DNA from: Ypsolopha sequella
Lineage: Eukaryota; Arthropoda; Insecta; Lepidoptera; Ypsolophidae
DNA: 64,000 nt
Assembly (NCBI GenBank): GCA_934047225.1
Contig: OW203986.1
Span: forward strand, 28,089,221-28,153,220
Direction of reading: 5' to 3'
This document shows, piece by piece, positions 43,315-53,130 of this stretch. A program made the translations under genes and the position numbers. How positions within the stretch are numbered: position 1 is the first letter of the stretch; every line of letters begins with the position of its first letter. The notes beneath the pieces are model-generated. The model saw only the letters and a list, made by a program, of their open reading frames with translations, was not told where the DNA came from and made no database searches.

Positions 43315-46266
43315 ATGTCTGATATACTAAATAGTAGCTCTGGTAGTGAATATTACTCTCTTTCTTCTCCCTCTGAGGGTTTACTTAGTCCAGTAAGTGA
43401 CTCTTCCGACATGCTTGATCTTAGTGACAAGTTGCACAATGTATTTTCATCATCTCCAAAAATGTTCAATGTTGCTCATATAAATGTTCAAAGTGTTAAC
43501 GCACATTACTCTGATTTATTAACTTCCTTTACCACGAGGCATATTCATGCAATTTGTATGAGTGAAACATGGCTGTCACCAACACTTCCTTCTACGATGT
43601 ACCCTATTTCTGGATATCGCCTTGTCAGAACAGATAGAACTCGCACCTCTGGTGGTGGTGTAGGAGTGTATCTGCGTAGTGATCTTGATTGCACAGTCAT
43701 CTCCCAATCGGATAGTTCTAGTGAAACAGAACATCTATTTTTAGAGATATCTCTTCGTCATACAAAAGTTTTTTTAGGGGTTTACTATAGTCATTCATGC
43801 AATGTTAATTATTTCTCATCTCTAGAATCTCTGCTTGAAACCTTTAGACCGCAGTATGAACAAATTGTCCTGATGGGTGATTTTAACACATGTATTATAA
43901 AAAATGATCACAGAACAAGAGCCCTCAAGTCTATGATGGATTCTCTCAATCTTAATATTCTACCGTCGGGTCCTACACACTTCGCACCTGGTTGTACTCC
44001 ATCTCTTCTCGATTTAATAATCACTTCTTCTCTTGACCACGTCGTTAACCATGGTCAATTTAATGCCTCATGTTTTTCTCATCACGATCTTGTTTTCTTA
44101 TCGTACAATCTTCGTCCTCCTAAGTTGAAACATAAGTTCCTTCTTCTCCGTAACTTCAGTGGTATTGACTTGGAGGCGCTTCGTGGGGATGTGAGTGGAA
44201 TGGACTGGTCATCTATTACTCAAACATCTTCTATAGATGGCAAAGTTGAACGCTTTAACGAACTCTTGATATCCCTGTTTGACAAACATGCTCCACTTAA
44301 AAAGACGAGAGTAAAGCACCTTCCAGCACCATGGCTCACTCAAGACATAAAGTCACTCATGGCTCAAAGAGACAGAGCTTGCGTTCGCTGTAGAAGTGAC
44401 CCCTCTGAGCAAAATATCCAGCGATACAAAATTCTACGTAACCGCTGCAATAAAGTTTGTAGAAATGCAAAGCGTCAGCATATATTTGAGTCCATTCAAA
44501 ACTGTCCTTCTAATAACCTCTGGAAATTCTTGAAAACTCTGGGCGTCGGTAAGTCTAAATCTAGACCTTTCTCTAATATTGATTTAAATGCGCTTAACCA
44601 GCACTTTAGCTCACCTTCTTCCTCTCTCTCTAGCGCTGATAAGTTGAACACCCTCACGTCTCTTCAAAACTGTACCCCATCTAACTATCCTCCCTTTGAT
44701 TTCCATGAGATAACCTCTGGTGATGTTCAGAAGATTCTTCGGTCTATAACTACCAAGGCCGTCGGTGACGACGGTCTTAGTAGGGATATGCTTGCTCCTA
44801 TCTCTAATTTTATAGCTCCCATAATAGCGGATATTATCAACTGCTCCCTGACAACAGGTTCCTTTCCCAGTGCTTGGAAAAAAGCACACGTCATCCCGCT
44901 TCCCAAAAAACCGAATCCTTCCTGCTTTACTGATTTTCGCCCTATTTCCTTGCTCCCTATCCTTTCAAAAGTTTTAGAACATATCGTGCACGACCAATTT
45001 GCCGATTTTCTCTCAAAAAACCTTCTCCTTAGTCCTCACCAGTCCGGCTTTCGACCGGGCCACAGCACTGTCACAGCCCTCGTCAAAGTGACGGATGACT
45101 TGCGTCTCAACATAGAGCAGAAGAATCTTACTGTCCTAACACTGCTAGATTTCAGTAATGCCTTCAACACTGTCGATTATGACATACTTGTGGGAGTGCT
45201 GAGATCTCTTAATGTCTCCCCTTTGGTTGTCTCATGGTTTGAATCCTATCTTCATGGCAGAAAACAACTAATCAAAGTTGACAGTTGCTATTCTAACTGG
45301 TGTGATCTTACATCTGGTGTTCCTCAGGGTGGTGTCCTCTCTCCTATTCTGTTTTCGATCTTTATTAACTCTATCACTTCTGCCCTTTCCTCTTCCTTTC
45401 ATCTATATGCTGACGATCTTCAGCTGTACTCAGCAGCTCCAATTGACGACATTGACAATGCCATAGCCACAACCAATGCAGACCTTGCGGCTATTAAAGA
45501 TTGGACAAAACGCTATGGGCTTAATGTCAATCCGAAAAAGTCGCAAGTAATTATCATTGGTAGCCAATACTACATATCGAGACTGAAAACTGATAATATT
45601 GCAAGTGTGGTTTTTGGTGATGAAGTTCTACAATATAGCGAAACTGTCAAAAACTTGGGCGTAATCATGGATCAGACCTTGTCATGGGAGAGTCATGTTA
45701 AGGAAGTTAGCCGTAGGATGTACGGTTCATTTCACTCACTGAAGCGCCTTCAGTACTTCTTGCCTTTGCAAACTAGAATTACTCTAGCCCAATCTCTTCT
45801 TCTACCTCTTCTTGACTATGCTGACATTGTGTTCTTGGATGCCACCGAGGAGTTGCTCAACAAACTGGAACGTCTTCAGAATTTGGCTATCAGATTTATT
45901 TTTGATTTGCGAAAGTTTGATCATGTGTCCGAGTTTCGACGTAAACTGAAGTGGCTTCCAATACGCTATCGGAGGTATAGTCATATCCTATCTCTACTAT
46001 ACAATGTTTTAAATAATCCTTCCTCCCCTAAATACCTAAAAGATAGGTTCAATTTTCGCACTGACATGAGCAACAGGAATCTTCGGCCTTCTCATGATCT
46101 TATGTTATCTATACCAACTCATTACACGGAACGTTACTCTGGATCTTTTACAGTGGACGCTGTCCGTCTTTGGAATGATCTTCCACACTCCCTTAAAAGT
46201 CTTCCCTCAACCGCTTCCTTCAAATTCAACTTGAAGAAGCACTTTTTGTCCTCTCAGCAGCTCTAG
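43315..46266 (+). CDS. CR1-like ORF2: endonuclease and reverse transcriptase
   Basis: 983 residues from the ATG at 43315; the open frame begins at 43300 with a TTG. Residue numbers below count from 43300. APE-type endonuclease at about 55-270: INVQSV (N62), SETW (E89), MGDFN (D194, N196), LLDLIIT and SHHD (260-263), where many relatives have SDH. Reverse transcriptase at about 500-770: FRPISLLP, SGFRPGHST, LLDFSNAF (D617), GVPQGGVLSPILF and YADD (703-706). The C-terminus has VRLWNDLPHSL and FKFNLKKHF. The protein nicks target DNA and primes reverse transcription there. No stops or frameshifts, so the frame looks functional. Confidence 0.93.
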   Translation: MSDILNSSSGSEYYSLSSPSEGLLSPVSDSSDMLDLSDKLHNVFSSSPKMFNVAHINVQSVNAHYSDLLTSFTTRHIHAICMSETWLSPTLPSTMYPISGYRLVRTDRTRTSGGGVGVYLRSDLDCTVISQSDSSSETEHLFLEISLRHTKVFLGVYYSHSCNVNYFSSLESLLETFRPQYEQIVLMGDFNTCIIKNDHRTRALKSMMDSLNLNILPSGPTHFAPGCTPSLLDLIITSSLDHVVNHGQFNASCFSHHDLVFLSYNLRPPKLKHKFLLLRNFSGIDLEALRGDVSGMDWSSITQTSSIDGKVERFNELLISLFDKHAPLKKTRVKHLPAPWLTQDIKSLMAQRDRACVRCRSDPSEQNIQRYKILRNRCNKVCRNAKRQHIFESIQNCPSNNLWKFLKTLGVGKSKSRPFSNIDLNALNQHFSSPSSSLSSADKLNTLTSLQNCTPSNYPPFDFHEITSGDVQKILRSITTKAVGDDGLSRDMLAPISNFIAPIIADIINCSLTTGSFPSAWKKAHVIPLPKKPNPSCFTDFRPISLLPILSKVLEHIVHDQFADFLSKNLLLSPHQSGFRPGHSTVTALVKVTDDLRLNIEQKNLTVLTLLDFSNAFNTVDYDILVGVLRSLNVSPLVVSWFESYLHGRKQLIKVDSCYSNWCDLTSGVPQGGVLSPILFSIFINSITSALSSSFHLYADDLQLYSAAPIDDIDNAIATTNADLAAIKDWTKRYGLNVNPKKSQVIIIGSQYYISRLKTDNIASVVFGDEVLQYSETVKNLGVIMDQTLSWESHVKEVSRRMYGSFHSLKRLQYFLPLQTRITLAQSLLLPLLDYADIVFLDATEELLNKLERLQNLAIRFIFDLRKFDHVSEFRRKLKWLPIRYRRYSHILSLLYNVLNNPSSPKYLKDRFNFRTDMSNRNLRPSHDLMLSIPTHYTERYSGSFTVDAVRLWNDLPHSLKSLPSTASFKFNLKKHFLSSQQL

Positions 46267-46314
46267 CTACTAGTATGTATGTATCGTACGTATTTATGTA
46301 GTGTATCATATTTA

Positions 46315-46318
<4 letters not shown>

Positions 46319-46377
<59 letters not shown>
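46319..46377. repeat. (TA)n microsatellite in LINE 3' UTR
   Basis: About 59 bases of almost pure TA, likely hypervariable; it lies between the ORF2 stop and the CAATAAAG end. Confidence 0.9.
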
Positions 46378-46381
<4 letters not shown>

Positions 46382-46553
46382 TTAATACCCACTTTTTGTT
46401 TAGTTTTTAGACCGTTAGGTCGTTAGGTATACTTTTAGGTTAGTAGTGTATGTTGACTATCATATTTATTATAGTTACATACATATTTATATCACTCATT
46501 ATGCACATATTTATATCACTTAATAAGCCAATGTAAAATTTTCCTCATCTTTG

Positions 46554-48017
46554 TCATTTATGGTTGACTGGAAGAAATTTCTTTCTGAAATAAGTCCGCC
46601 TTTGCCCTGTATTTCTCTTAAATCTGTATTTATCTGTGTTTTTGTGTGCAATAAAGTGTTTATTATTATTATTATTAGTCATATTGACGCCGTGCAGGTG
46701 CAAGGGTAGTGATGGCCCTTCTGCACCAATGTTCCGCGCTATTTCTTCGTCGATGAGAGTGACAGTGGCTCCCTCATCAAGCAGTGCATGAGTGCTGACC
46801 TCTCCCCGTGGCCCGACGATGACGATTGGACATACTTTGAGCAGTACGGTTCGTGGGCCGGTAGCGGTTTTGGTTGCTACCGACAAGACTGCCTCGGTGC
46901 TTACAGTCGGTGTCTGGGTGGCGGGTGTGCTTTCCTCTTCTTGATGCAGTGTCTGGTGATGAGGGCGGCGACATTGGTTGATGCCGCACAGCTTGGCTTT
47001 GCAGTTGATTCGTCTATGCTTCTTTTGTATGCATTTGAAGCATAACTTCTTGTCTCGAACGAATTCCCAACGCTGATCAATAGTTAGTGCTTTGTAGCTC
47101 GGGCACTGGGGTAGCGTGTGTCTTTGCTCGCAGCTTGGGCATTGGTCGCTCTGTTCTTCTATACTTTCGACGATGTTATATATGGCGCTTGCTTTCTTCT
47201 TGTGAATTGTAGCTGGTCGAAGCTCTTTCTTTGTTGCGGAGACAGGTGCAGTGTTCGTGGTGGAGGAGTACGCGTACTTCAGTCCCCAGTCTGCCTCGCG
47301 CATGAGGAAGCGAGACAGAACGATGATTTCAGGATCTAGTGTTCCTTCCTCTTCATGAGCATATTGACACCAGCGAGATTGAAGGTGTGGACTGAGTTTA
47401 TTCAGAACCTCTCGCGCCAGTGTGGGATTGTAGAGGTACCCCCGTCGATCGATGCTCTTGAACACGCAGACAATGTTCTGTAGTTTGACGGCGAATTTGT
47501 TCAGTTCAATTGGTGACTGTCCTGGTCTTGGCAGCTTCTTCAGCTCCTCGAATGTTTGGTCGATGATAATTTCTGGTCTCCCGTAGCATTGTTCCAGAGT
47601 ATGCATAATTATCTCTGGACTGGTGGCTGTGTGCATGAGTGCAGCCACTGCGTCTCGTGCTTCTCCTTTGAGGCAGGTTCTCAGCCGCAGTAGGTTCTCG
47701 GCAGGTGAGATGTTGTACATTTTCGTAGAGTCGCGCATAGCTGCCTTGAATGGTAGCCACTCGTTCGAAGATCCGGAGAAAAATGGCAGCTCGATCTGTC
47801 GGGGCCGCGGTCGGGCTATCCTCTCTAGTGTCTCTGCTAGTTGATCGATACTGTTTCTTGTTCTGTCCGGAAGGCGCCCCACATTGGTCATGCGTGGAGT
47901 ATGTTCAAACTGGATTCTTGTTGGATCTTCTTGTATTCCTACTGGTTCTTGTATCTGCTGGTAAGCGCTGTTCTCCCCCCGTGCAGTCTGCGGGTTTGCG
48001 CGCAGCCAGTCATCCAC
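46554..48017 (-). CDS. Pao/BEL Gag capsid/zinc region plus protease start
   Basis: 487-codon open frame; its first codon is GTG and does not mark a genuine start. About 70-230 is the DUF1759-type Gag domain (IELPFFSGSSNEWLPFKAAM). Cys/His clusters follow: CPSC...H..C (293-305), a CCHC knuckle CFKC....H....C (326-339) and CGINQC..PHH (344-354). About 385-446 begins the aspartic protease, with ALLDEGATVTLID (D414). Residues after about 446 are read from the CR1-like insert's TTA tail and 3' UTR and are not Pao protein. The N-terminal Gag part lies upstream in another frame (48010-48498). The segment would form the particle shell and bind RNA. Confidence 0.9.
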   Translation of the reverse strand: MDDWLRANPQTARGENSAYQQIQEPVGIQEDPTRIQFEHTPRMTNVGRLPDRTRNSIDQLAETLERIARPRPRQIELPFFSGSSNEWLPFKAAMRDSTKMYNISPAENLLRLRTCLKGEARDAVAALMHTATSPEIIMHTLEQCYGRPEIIIDQTFEELKKLPRPGQSPIELNKFAVKLQNIVCVFKSIDRRGYLYNPTLAREVLNKLSPHLQSRWCQYAHEEEGTLDPEIIVLSRFLMREADWGLKYAYSSTTNTAPVSATKKELRPATIHKKKASAIYNIVESIEEQSDQCPSCEQRHTLPQCPSYKALTIDQRWEFVRDKKLCFKCIQKKHRRINCKAKLCGINQCRRPHHQTLHQEEESTPATQTPTVSTEAVLSVATKTATGPRTVLLKVCPIVIVGPRGEVSTHALLDEGATVTLIDEEIARNIGAEGPSLPLHLHGVNMTNNNNNKHFIAHKNTDKYRFKRNTGQRRTYFRKKFLPVNHK

Positions 48018-48498
48018 CTTCTTTTGAGTTGTCAGCTCGTAGTGGTTCTTCGTGCTGGCTCCCTTCCTCTTCTTCGATTACAGACATGTCGACGGCTAGA
48101 CGCTTCTTTATTAGGTCAGCTTCGATCTCCAGTTCTTTTTTCTTAAGGGCTGCTAACTTCTCCGCGGCTTCCAGTTCAGCCATTCGCTTTCGCATCGTGG
48201 CGCTCGCAGTAGATCGTTGCGAGGACACGGAGCGCGCCGGTAGCACGTATTGAACTTGGGTCTCTCTTAGCAGCAGCTCTGACGAAGTACCGGCGATGGC
48301 TGTGATGCCGGTGGTGGTACCGTGGTCGACGGTGCCTGTTTGTACCGTAGGTGACGCGGGTGGTTCTATCTGCAGTCGTCTCTGTCGCTCTTGCTCTAGC
48401 CTCAGATTTTCGTGGCGTAGTTCCTCTTCACGCTGTTCAGTCGTGCGCCTCTGGTCTTCCAGGATTTCTGCGTCACCGTGGCTCCTTGTGACGACCAT
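48010..48498 (-). CDS. Pao/BEL Gag N-terminal coiled-coil part
   Basis: 162 residues from an ATG at 48498, about 100 bases after the 5' LTR, so this is the probable start of the Gag-Pol polyprotein. It is rich in Glu, Arg and Gln, with two predicted coiled-coil stretches (about 12-45, EQREEELRHENLRLEQERQR; and about 105-140, with alternating Lys/Glu). It stops at 48010-48012, eight bases past the opening of the next Gag frame. BEL/Pao elements normally encode gag-pol as one frame, so a one-base change near 48012-48022 most likely broke this copy. A programmed frameshift is possible but has no visible slippery site. Confidence 0.8.
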   Translation of the reverse strand: MVVTRSHGDAEILEDQRRTTEQREEELRHENLRLEQERQRRLQIEPPASPTVQTGTVDHGTTTGITAIAGTSSELLLRETQVQYVLPARSVSSQRSTASATMRKRMAELEAAEKLAALKKKELEIEADLIKKRLAVDMSVIEEEEGSQHEEPLRADNSKEGG

Positions 48499-48600
48499 GG
48501 TGATAGGTCCGTAGCAGCTCTGGATAGGCGTCCGATGGTGTGGAGAGGTCTTCTTTGGCTGGTTCTTGGCTCGAGATCCGGCTACCGAAGGTCCATTTAC

Positions 48601-48900
48601 TGTTGTGGACTGTATGTAAGGAAAACGCTTGTTTCGATTTGTTCCTTTATTTGCTCTTTATTGTAGGAGAGCTATTATTCAACTGAATGCTGACACAATA
48701 AACCGCCCTACTTTTATACACGCCGTTTTGCACACGGCACTAATCTAAACAGTCTTTCTTTGTCTAACTTATATCTATCTCTTTCATAAATTATCTAGCT
48801 TATGTCTATCTCTCTCTATACTCGTTGGGTGCGTCTGTGCGGTACTGCCGTCGGAGACCACCCTATTTTCCGTTTACGGCGAGGCTCGGCGTCCGCAACA
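48601..48900 (-). repeat. Pao 5' LTR
   Basis: 300 bp, TGTTG...CAACA in plus orientation, followed by the CACGG target duplication. As the upstream LTR it would drive transcription leftward. Confidence 0.95.
48682..48718 (-). promoter_or_regulatory. Pao LTR core promoter: TATA box and TCAGT initiator
   Basis: On the minus strand GTGTATAAAAG (TATA at 48718-48712) is followed about 33 bases downstream by ATTCAGT (TCAGT at 48686-48682), the arthropod initiator motif. The spacing fits a pol II start at the A of TCAGT, near 48684. AATAAA hexamers follow 20-35 bases further on. The same motifs are in the other LTR. Confidence 0.75.
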
Positions 48901-49144
48901 CACGGAAACTGATTATATTAACAATAGAATGACATGTAAATAGGCGAGCTTATCTTAAAAAAGCGATTTGTTAAAACAAAACCAGAAGGAAACAACACCA
49001 AAAAAAGAAACATTTAAGCCAGAGTAATCATACACGTGCAAAAAAAGAAAAAAGATTTAATTATACAAATTTCAAGAAAAAATATTAATAAAATACTAAA
49101 AATACACACTATATGAAAGAATACAATAGAATACATAAATTTGG
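48901..49144. other. No gene; flank of Pao
   Basis: A-rich sequence beginning with the CACGG target duplication. Confidence 0.5.
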
Positions 49145-49509
49145 ATATATATAATATTATACGTATTTTTACCTATTCAGACAGTTACTTATAAGTCTTA
49201 TAACCACTTGTAAATTTTTCTACAGTCTACTAAATAGCATACATACGTATTATGTGGTATACACGAGTATTCTTTATTGCCAGGGTTGCCAACTCCTAAA
49301 AGATTTTTCCCCTAACCAAAACCAAAATTCCCTAAAATGCCCAAAATTCATTGCTAAAAAACCGAAAACAAAAAACTATCTTTATTTACATAATATTCAG
49401 TAGGTCGAAAAAAAAACGGTTTCATCTGAAGCACTTAATATTTTACATTTGACTGTTAAATAAACTCTATATATATAATATTATACGTATTTTTACCTAT
49501 TCAGACAGT
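49145..49509 (+). repeat. Segment D, right copy, within 41-bp direct repeats
   Basis: An identical 41-bp sequence (ATATATATAATATTATACGT ... ATTCAGACAGT) stands at 49145-49185 and 49469-49509. Between them lies segment D, the partner of 37241-37525. The period is 324 bp. The arrangement resembles an insertion with an unusually long duplication, or a template-switch event. Confidence 0.8.
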
Positions 49510-50422
49510 GACAGGTAAAGTTCCTTCAGTTTTTTTTTAAAGGAACTGTTAGTTTGTAAGTCGTGGTTGCCGAGCGGGTATATACCTATATAATCACGTC
49601 GGGGTCACCACTTTAGGAACATATTTGTGTTTAATTTAAATGCGGTGTGAGTGGGGAAAATGATAACTCACGAAGTAGGTACTTGTATGAAAATTGTACT
49701 ACGTAAATGGATTTACATGGTGTACACGAGTGCGAGTGCGCCGTGCATGGAATATTGCAAATCAGCATAAAATCACGTGTTCCTACAGTTATAATACTAA
49801 AATTTCACTGTGATACTTACTTGTTTGCGCAAAAGTGCATCGGTGGTAGTAGTTCGCTTTTGCACTCGAGTAATTGCTCCAATTTCGACTAAATTGAAGC
49901 GGTGTTCACACACAGGTTTACCACTTGTGTCTCAAGTTGGGCGGGTAATTTGGTAAATTTTAAGACAGGTCATAATACACCGAAGGTTATTTGATAGGTA
50001 ACATTTAATGAAGCCACATACTAAACAACTTTGCCAAGGAAAGAAACTAGCGCAAATGAAAAATGCATAAGTCAATGTCTCTCAAGGAGCATAAAGTAAG
50101 TTATTAAAATGTAAAAGGTGGCTTTGGCTTTTTGACTCCGTCAAGAATCGTCAAATTTGCAGAATAATATTTTCGCTCTCCATAAAAACAGTATGAGCTT
50201 AAACCGGTGTAGAAGAACAGGTTCCTTTTTTATTATCAATTGAAAAATGGTGTTGCAAATTAAACACAATCTGTGTCTATGACTAAGTGACAGTGTGTTA
50301 TCGTATTGATTTAATAAACCCGCACCAATTCTCCAGTATGAATTAATTTAGGCAATTTCTAGTGTTTTTTCTTCTGTTTCTTTAATGTCATCGAAATATT
50401 TTGTTGCTTGATGAACATTCCT
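49510..50422. other. No gene seen
   Basis: Unassigned. The short frame at 49707-49892 is not supported. Confidence 0.3.
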
Positions 50423-50582
50423 GCTATGCGAGCACGTACGCGTCGATTAGATAAATTTGACAGATAGAATCAGTAAATTCTAAACGATAACCCTTATTGA
50501 AATGAAATAAGAGCTACATTTTTATTTATGGAATCGATGTCGAGTCGATACCAAGTTCATGCTAGTACCCCTGTTTCGTTTA
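50423..50582 (+). repeat. Inverted repeat I, left copy
   Basis: About 160 bp beginning GCTATGCGAGCACGTACGCG and including TAAATTTGACAGATAGAATC and GTCGAGTCGATACCAAGTT. Its inverted partner is 53805-53972. Confidence 0.7.
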
Positions 50583-50889
50583 GCTCTCACGATATATACG
50601 TTTTTTTTTAATTTAATTACCAGTTAACGCCTTTTTATTTTTAGTAAATTGTTCTTTAAAGTAAACATTTTTATTGTTCATATTTATTCAAATTCAATTC
50701 AGTATCGATAAATAGCACGACAACGTTACATCCATTTGACAAAGATTTCACTCGAAAAAAACGATCAAGTTAAACAAAAGAGAATTCCAGCAAATAGTAC
50801 AGTGAAAATTGCTTTGTATTTTATTTGAGTGTACACAGCTCTGTATTTACCCTGGCACTTTTAATATTAAGGTTGATGCGACGGATCGC

Positions 50890-51210
50890 TTTCTTATTTT
50901 TCTTATATTTGACTAAAATGTATCAGACTAATGTGATTTATGACATTACGCGACAATAGTTTAATATCAATTAGGTTTTTCTAGCCTAGTGGTGTTATTT
51001 TATGCAATAATTTGTAAATTATCCTATACAACAATTACCTATTATATAACTTTAAAGTTGTTGTGCAGGATAATTTACAAAGTAATGCTAACAAAACTTT
51101 CCTAGAAAAGCCTAATTGATATTAAACTATTGTCGCGTATTGACATGTATCATATTAGTTTGATACTTTTATTCAAAAATAAGAAAAACAATCATAATTG
51201 TGCGTTTGGG
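50890..51210. mobile_element. MITE-like family H, copy 3 (full palindrome)
   Basis: Long palindrome: CTAATGTGATTTATGACATT ... GCGACAATAGTTTAATATCA ... TTTTCTAG at the left, inverted at the right through CTAGAAAAG ... TGATATTAAACTATTGTCGC. The centre is TTGTAAATTATCCTATACAA against TTGTGCAGGATAATTTACAA. The outer right edge has TGCGTTTGGGAACGAG, as in copy 1. Confidence 0.75.
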
Positions 51211-51321
51211 AACGAGATGCGTCACATTCACCTTAAGGGCGCACCGAGCGTTTGCCTTTGTCTTTGTCATTTTCTTTTCGTGTAAAGAGTTAAGATAATA
51301 TAGCTTAAGCAACGAATAATT

Positions 51322-52120
51322 TGTGGATGGAAAAGTCGAAAGCAGGATCTTTCACTTAGGAACTTTGTTTGAACTAGTTAGGAGATAAACATGCTAAAAG
51401 TCCTTGCCCCTCCGAGTCGAGCCCGAGGGGGGGGGGGGGGGGGGCACAAAGAAGATCCCGTTTTTTGGTTTTTTCTTACATCTCGAAAACCGTGCATTGT
51501 ACGAAATTTTGTTTTACTACATAATGAAAGCTGATAAAATTTTCTACAACTTAAGCTTTCACACTTTTTATCTATCTCCAATCTTTGCCTAGCTATGAGC
51601 TTCGAAAAATGGTCGAATTTCAAAGCCTTTTTCACGTCAACCACGTTGGATTTTTCGTAATCAGCGACCCGATAAACCATTCAAACGATACCCATGTTGA
51701 TTTTCAAAATTTTCACATCATTTCCCCCTTTTAGGGATTGAATTCTGAAAAAACTTGAAACACATTTATAGATAAGAGTACTCCTGTGAAGTCTCGAATA
51801 AAATAGTCTAACTAATCTTGTTTCCCCTTACAAACTTTGGACACCCGTTTCACCCCCTTAAGGGGTGTGTTTTGAAAAATCCTTTCTTAGTGGACGCCTT
51901 CACTATATAAGGTATCTATATGCAAAATTTCAAGTCTATAGAACCAGCTGTTGTTGAGATGTAAGCAAAAAAACCAAAAAACGGGATCTTCTTTGTGCCC
52001 CCCCCCCCCCCCCCCTCGGGCTCGACTCGGAGGGATAAGGACTTTTAGTATGTTTATTTCCTAACTAGTCCAAACAAAGTTCTTAAGTCAAAGACCCTGC
52101 TTTCGACTTTTCCATCCACA
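51322..52120. mobile_element. 799-bp element with 160-170-bp inverted ends and G18/C18 tracts
   Basis: TGTGGATGGAAAAGTCGAAA at the left end pairs with the right end TTTCGACTTTTCCATCCACA. The arms run about 51322-51490 and 51955-52120, and include a run of 18 G (51427-51444) mirrored by 18 C (51998-52015). The middle has short low-complexity frames only. No target duplication is obvious. Probably a non-autonomous TIR element. Confidence 0.8.
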
Positions 52121-53130
52121 TACCCTTAGAGAGCACTCATTTCTCAGCCTAAATAACCAAACTTTTGCACTTTTTCAATGTTTTTCGTTATTATTTTCAT
52201 CATATTGTTCTTAAATAAAAAAACTATCGTGTATAAACGCTCCTGTCATCTATGAGCTTTATTTTAGTAAATGAATCATATTATCAAATTACTTATTAAT
52301 ATAAAAAAGTAGGGAAATGGAGGAAAAAAATTACTTGAAAAGGGGTAACTTTGCGAATTTATTCTATCGAGCCAACTTTATCGAATTGTGTTTCCATCGT
52401 GTATACAGTCTAGTATACCTATAGACCCAATAATACCAATACATTTCACTACATTTTCATTTAACTGCTTACTACTTGAAGCAAGGGTTATAAAAATGTG
52501 TTTGACTGTGTAAAAAGCTCGGTGGTTACGTAAAAGTTTTAGCGTCCCTGTTACTTCATATGCGAAAAAACCCTCAGTGCGAGTGGGACGGATTCGTGGA
52601 AAAGTAGCAAAAAGTCGGTTTTTATTAATATAAAATGTACTAAGTTATTTTGTCAAAAAGATTTTCAATTAGTAAATTCTATCGAGAAAATTTCATAACG
52701 TTTATTTTGGTATAAGTTTTATTGTCCAAAACCAATTATAACGCAAATGGAATGATACTTTTATCCTAAATTTGCAATTTTATTGATTGCAGGGAAATTT
52801 AAGTAATCGTGTAAACGGCCGAAATTTAAAGATCAAAGTGCGAAATATAGAACATATTTTTTCAAAATTTCAATCCTTATTGTATACAAATAAAACGCAA
52901 AAGAAAAACGACTTTTAGCTGGGAAAACTCGTATACCATTGAGATTCAGATTTCGTCGTCCTTCGAACTGAGCTACTCTACAACTATACCAAGTAAAACA
53001 AGCAGCGAGTCCAATAGCTATTGAAAATTCTGTCTTGATCAGAGTTTCGTTTCGTTGCTGGCCTTGTAATCAAGATGTCTATTCATTGCTGCAACCCCTA
53101 TTGTAAACAATGGCAGTGGTACTTTTTCAG
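52121..53130. other. No gene; one shared repeat
   Basis: At 52533-52645 a block (AAGTTTTAGCGTCCCTGTTA ... GTAGCAAAAAGTCGG) recurs at 62938-63050. Otherwise AT-rich and unassigned. Confidence 0.45.

Larger units (their letters stand above)
41709..46676 (+). mobile_element. CR1-like non-LTR retrotransposon, near full length
   Basis: A 4968-bp LINE inserted in the opposite orientation into Pao. It has a 5' UTR of about 235 bp, ORF1, a 620-bp inter-ORF region, ORF2 (endonuclease and reverse transcriptase, no RNase H), a 3' UTR with a long (TA)n tract, and a simple-repeat TTA tail preceded by CAATAAAG. A microsatellite tail in place of poly(A), together with the ORF1/ORF2 layout, suits the CR1 group (CR1/Daphne-like) better than Jockey; this is inference. 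Both ORFs are open, so the copy may be competent or very young. Confidence 0.88.
37695..48900 (-). mobile_element. Pao/BEL LTR retrotransposon (interrupted)
   Basis: LTR element read on the minus strand: 5' LTR 48601-48900, gag 48498 downward, pol down to 37957, polypurine tract, 3' LTR 37695-37994. It is flanked by the 5-bp duplication CACGG (37690-37694 and 48901-48905). The domain order gag-protease-RT-RNase H-integrase and the protein motifs place it in the BEL/Pao superfamily, named after Pao of Bombyx mori. A CR1-like element (41709-46676) splits it between protease and RT. Without that insert the element is about 6.2 kb, normal for the group. A frame change inside gag is a second defect. 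Confidence 0.95.

Noticed and set aside
48575..48600. Primer binding site for a specific tRNA next to the Pao 5' LTR
   Set aside because: A TGG occurs a few bases inside the LTR edge on the minus strand, but I could not match the following bases to a named tRNA, so it is not annotated.
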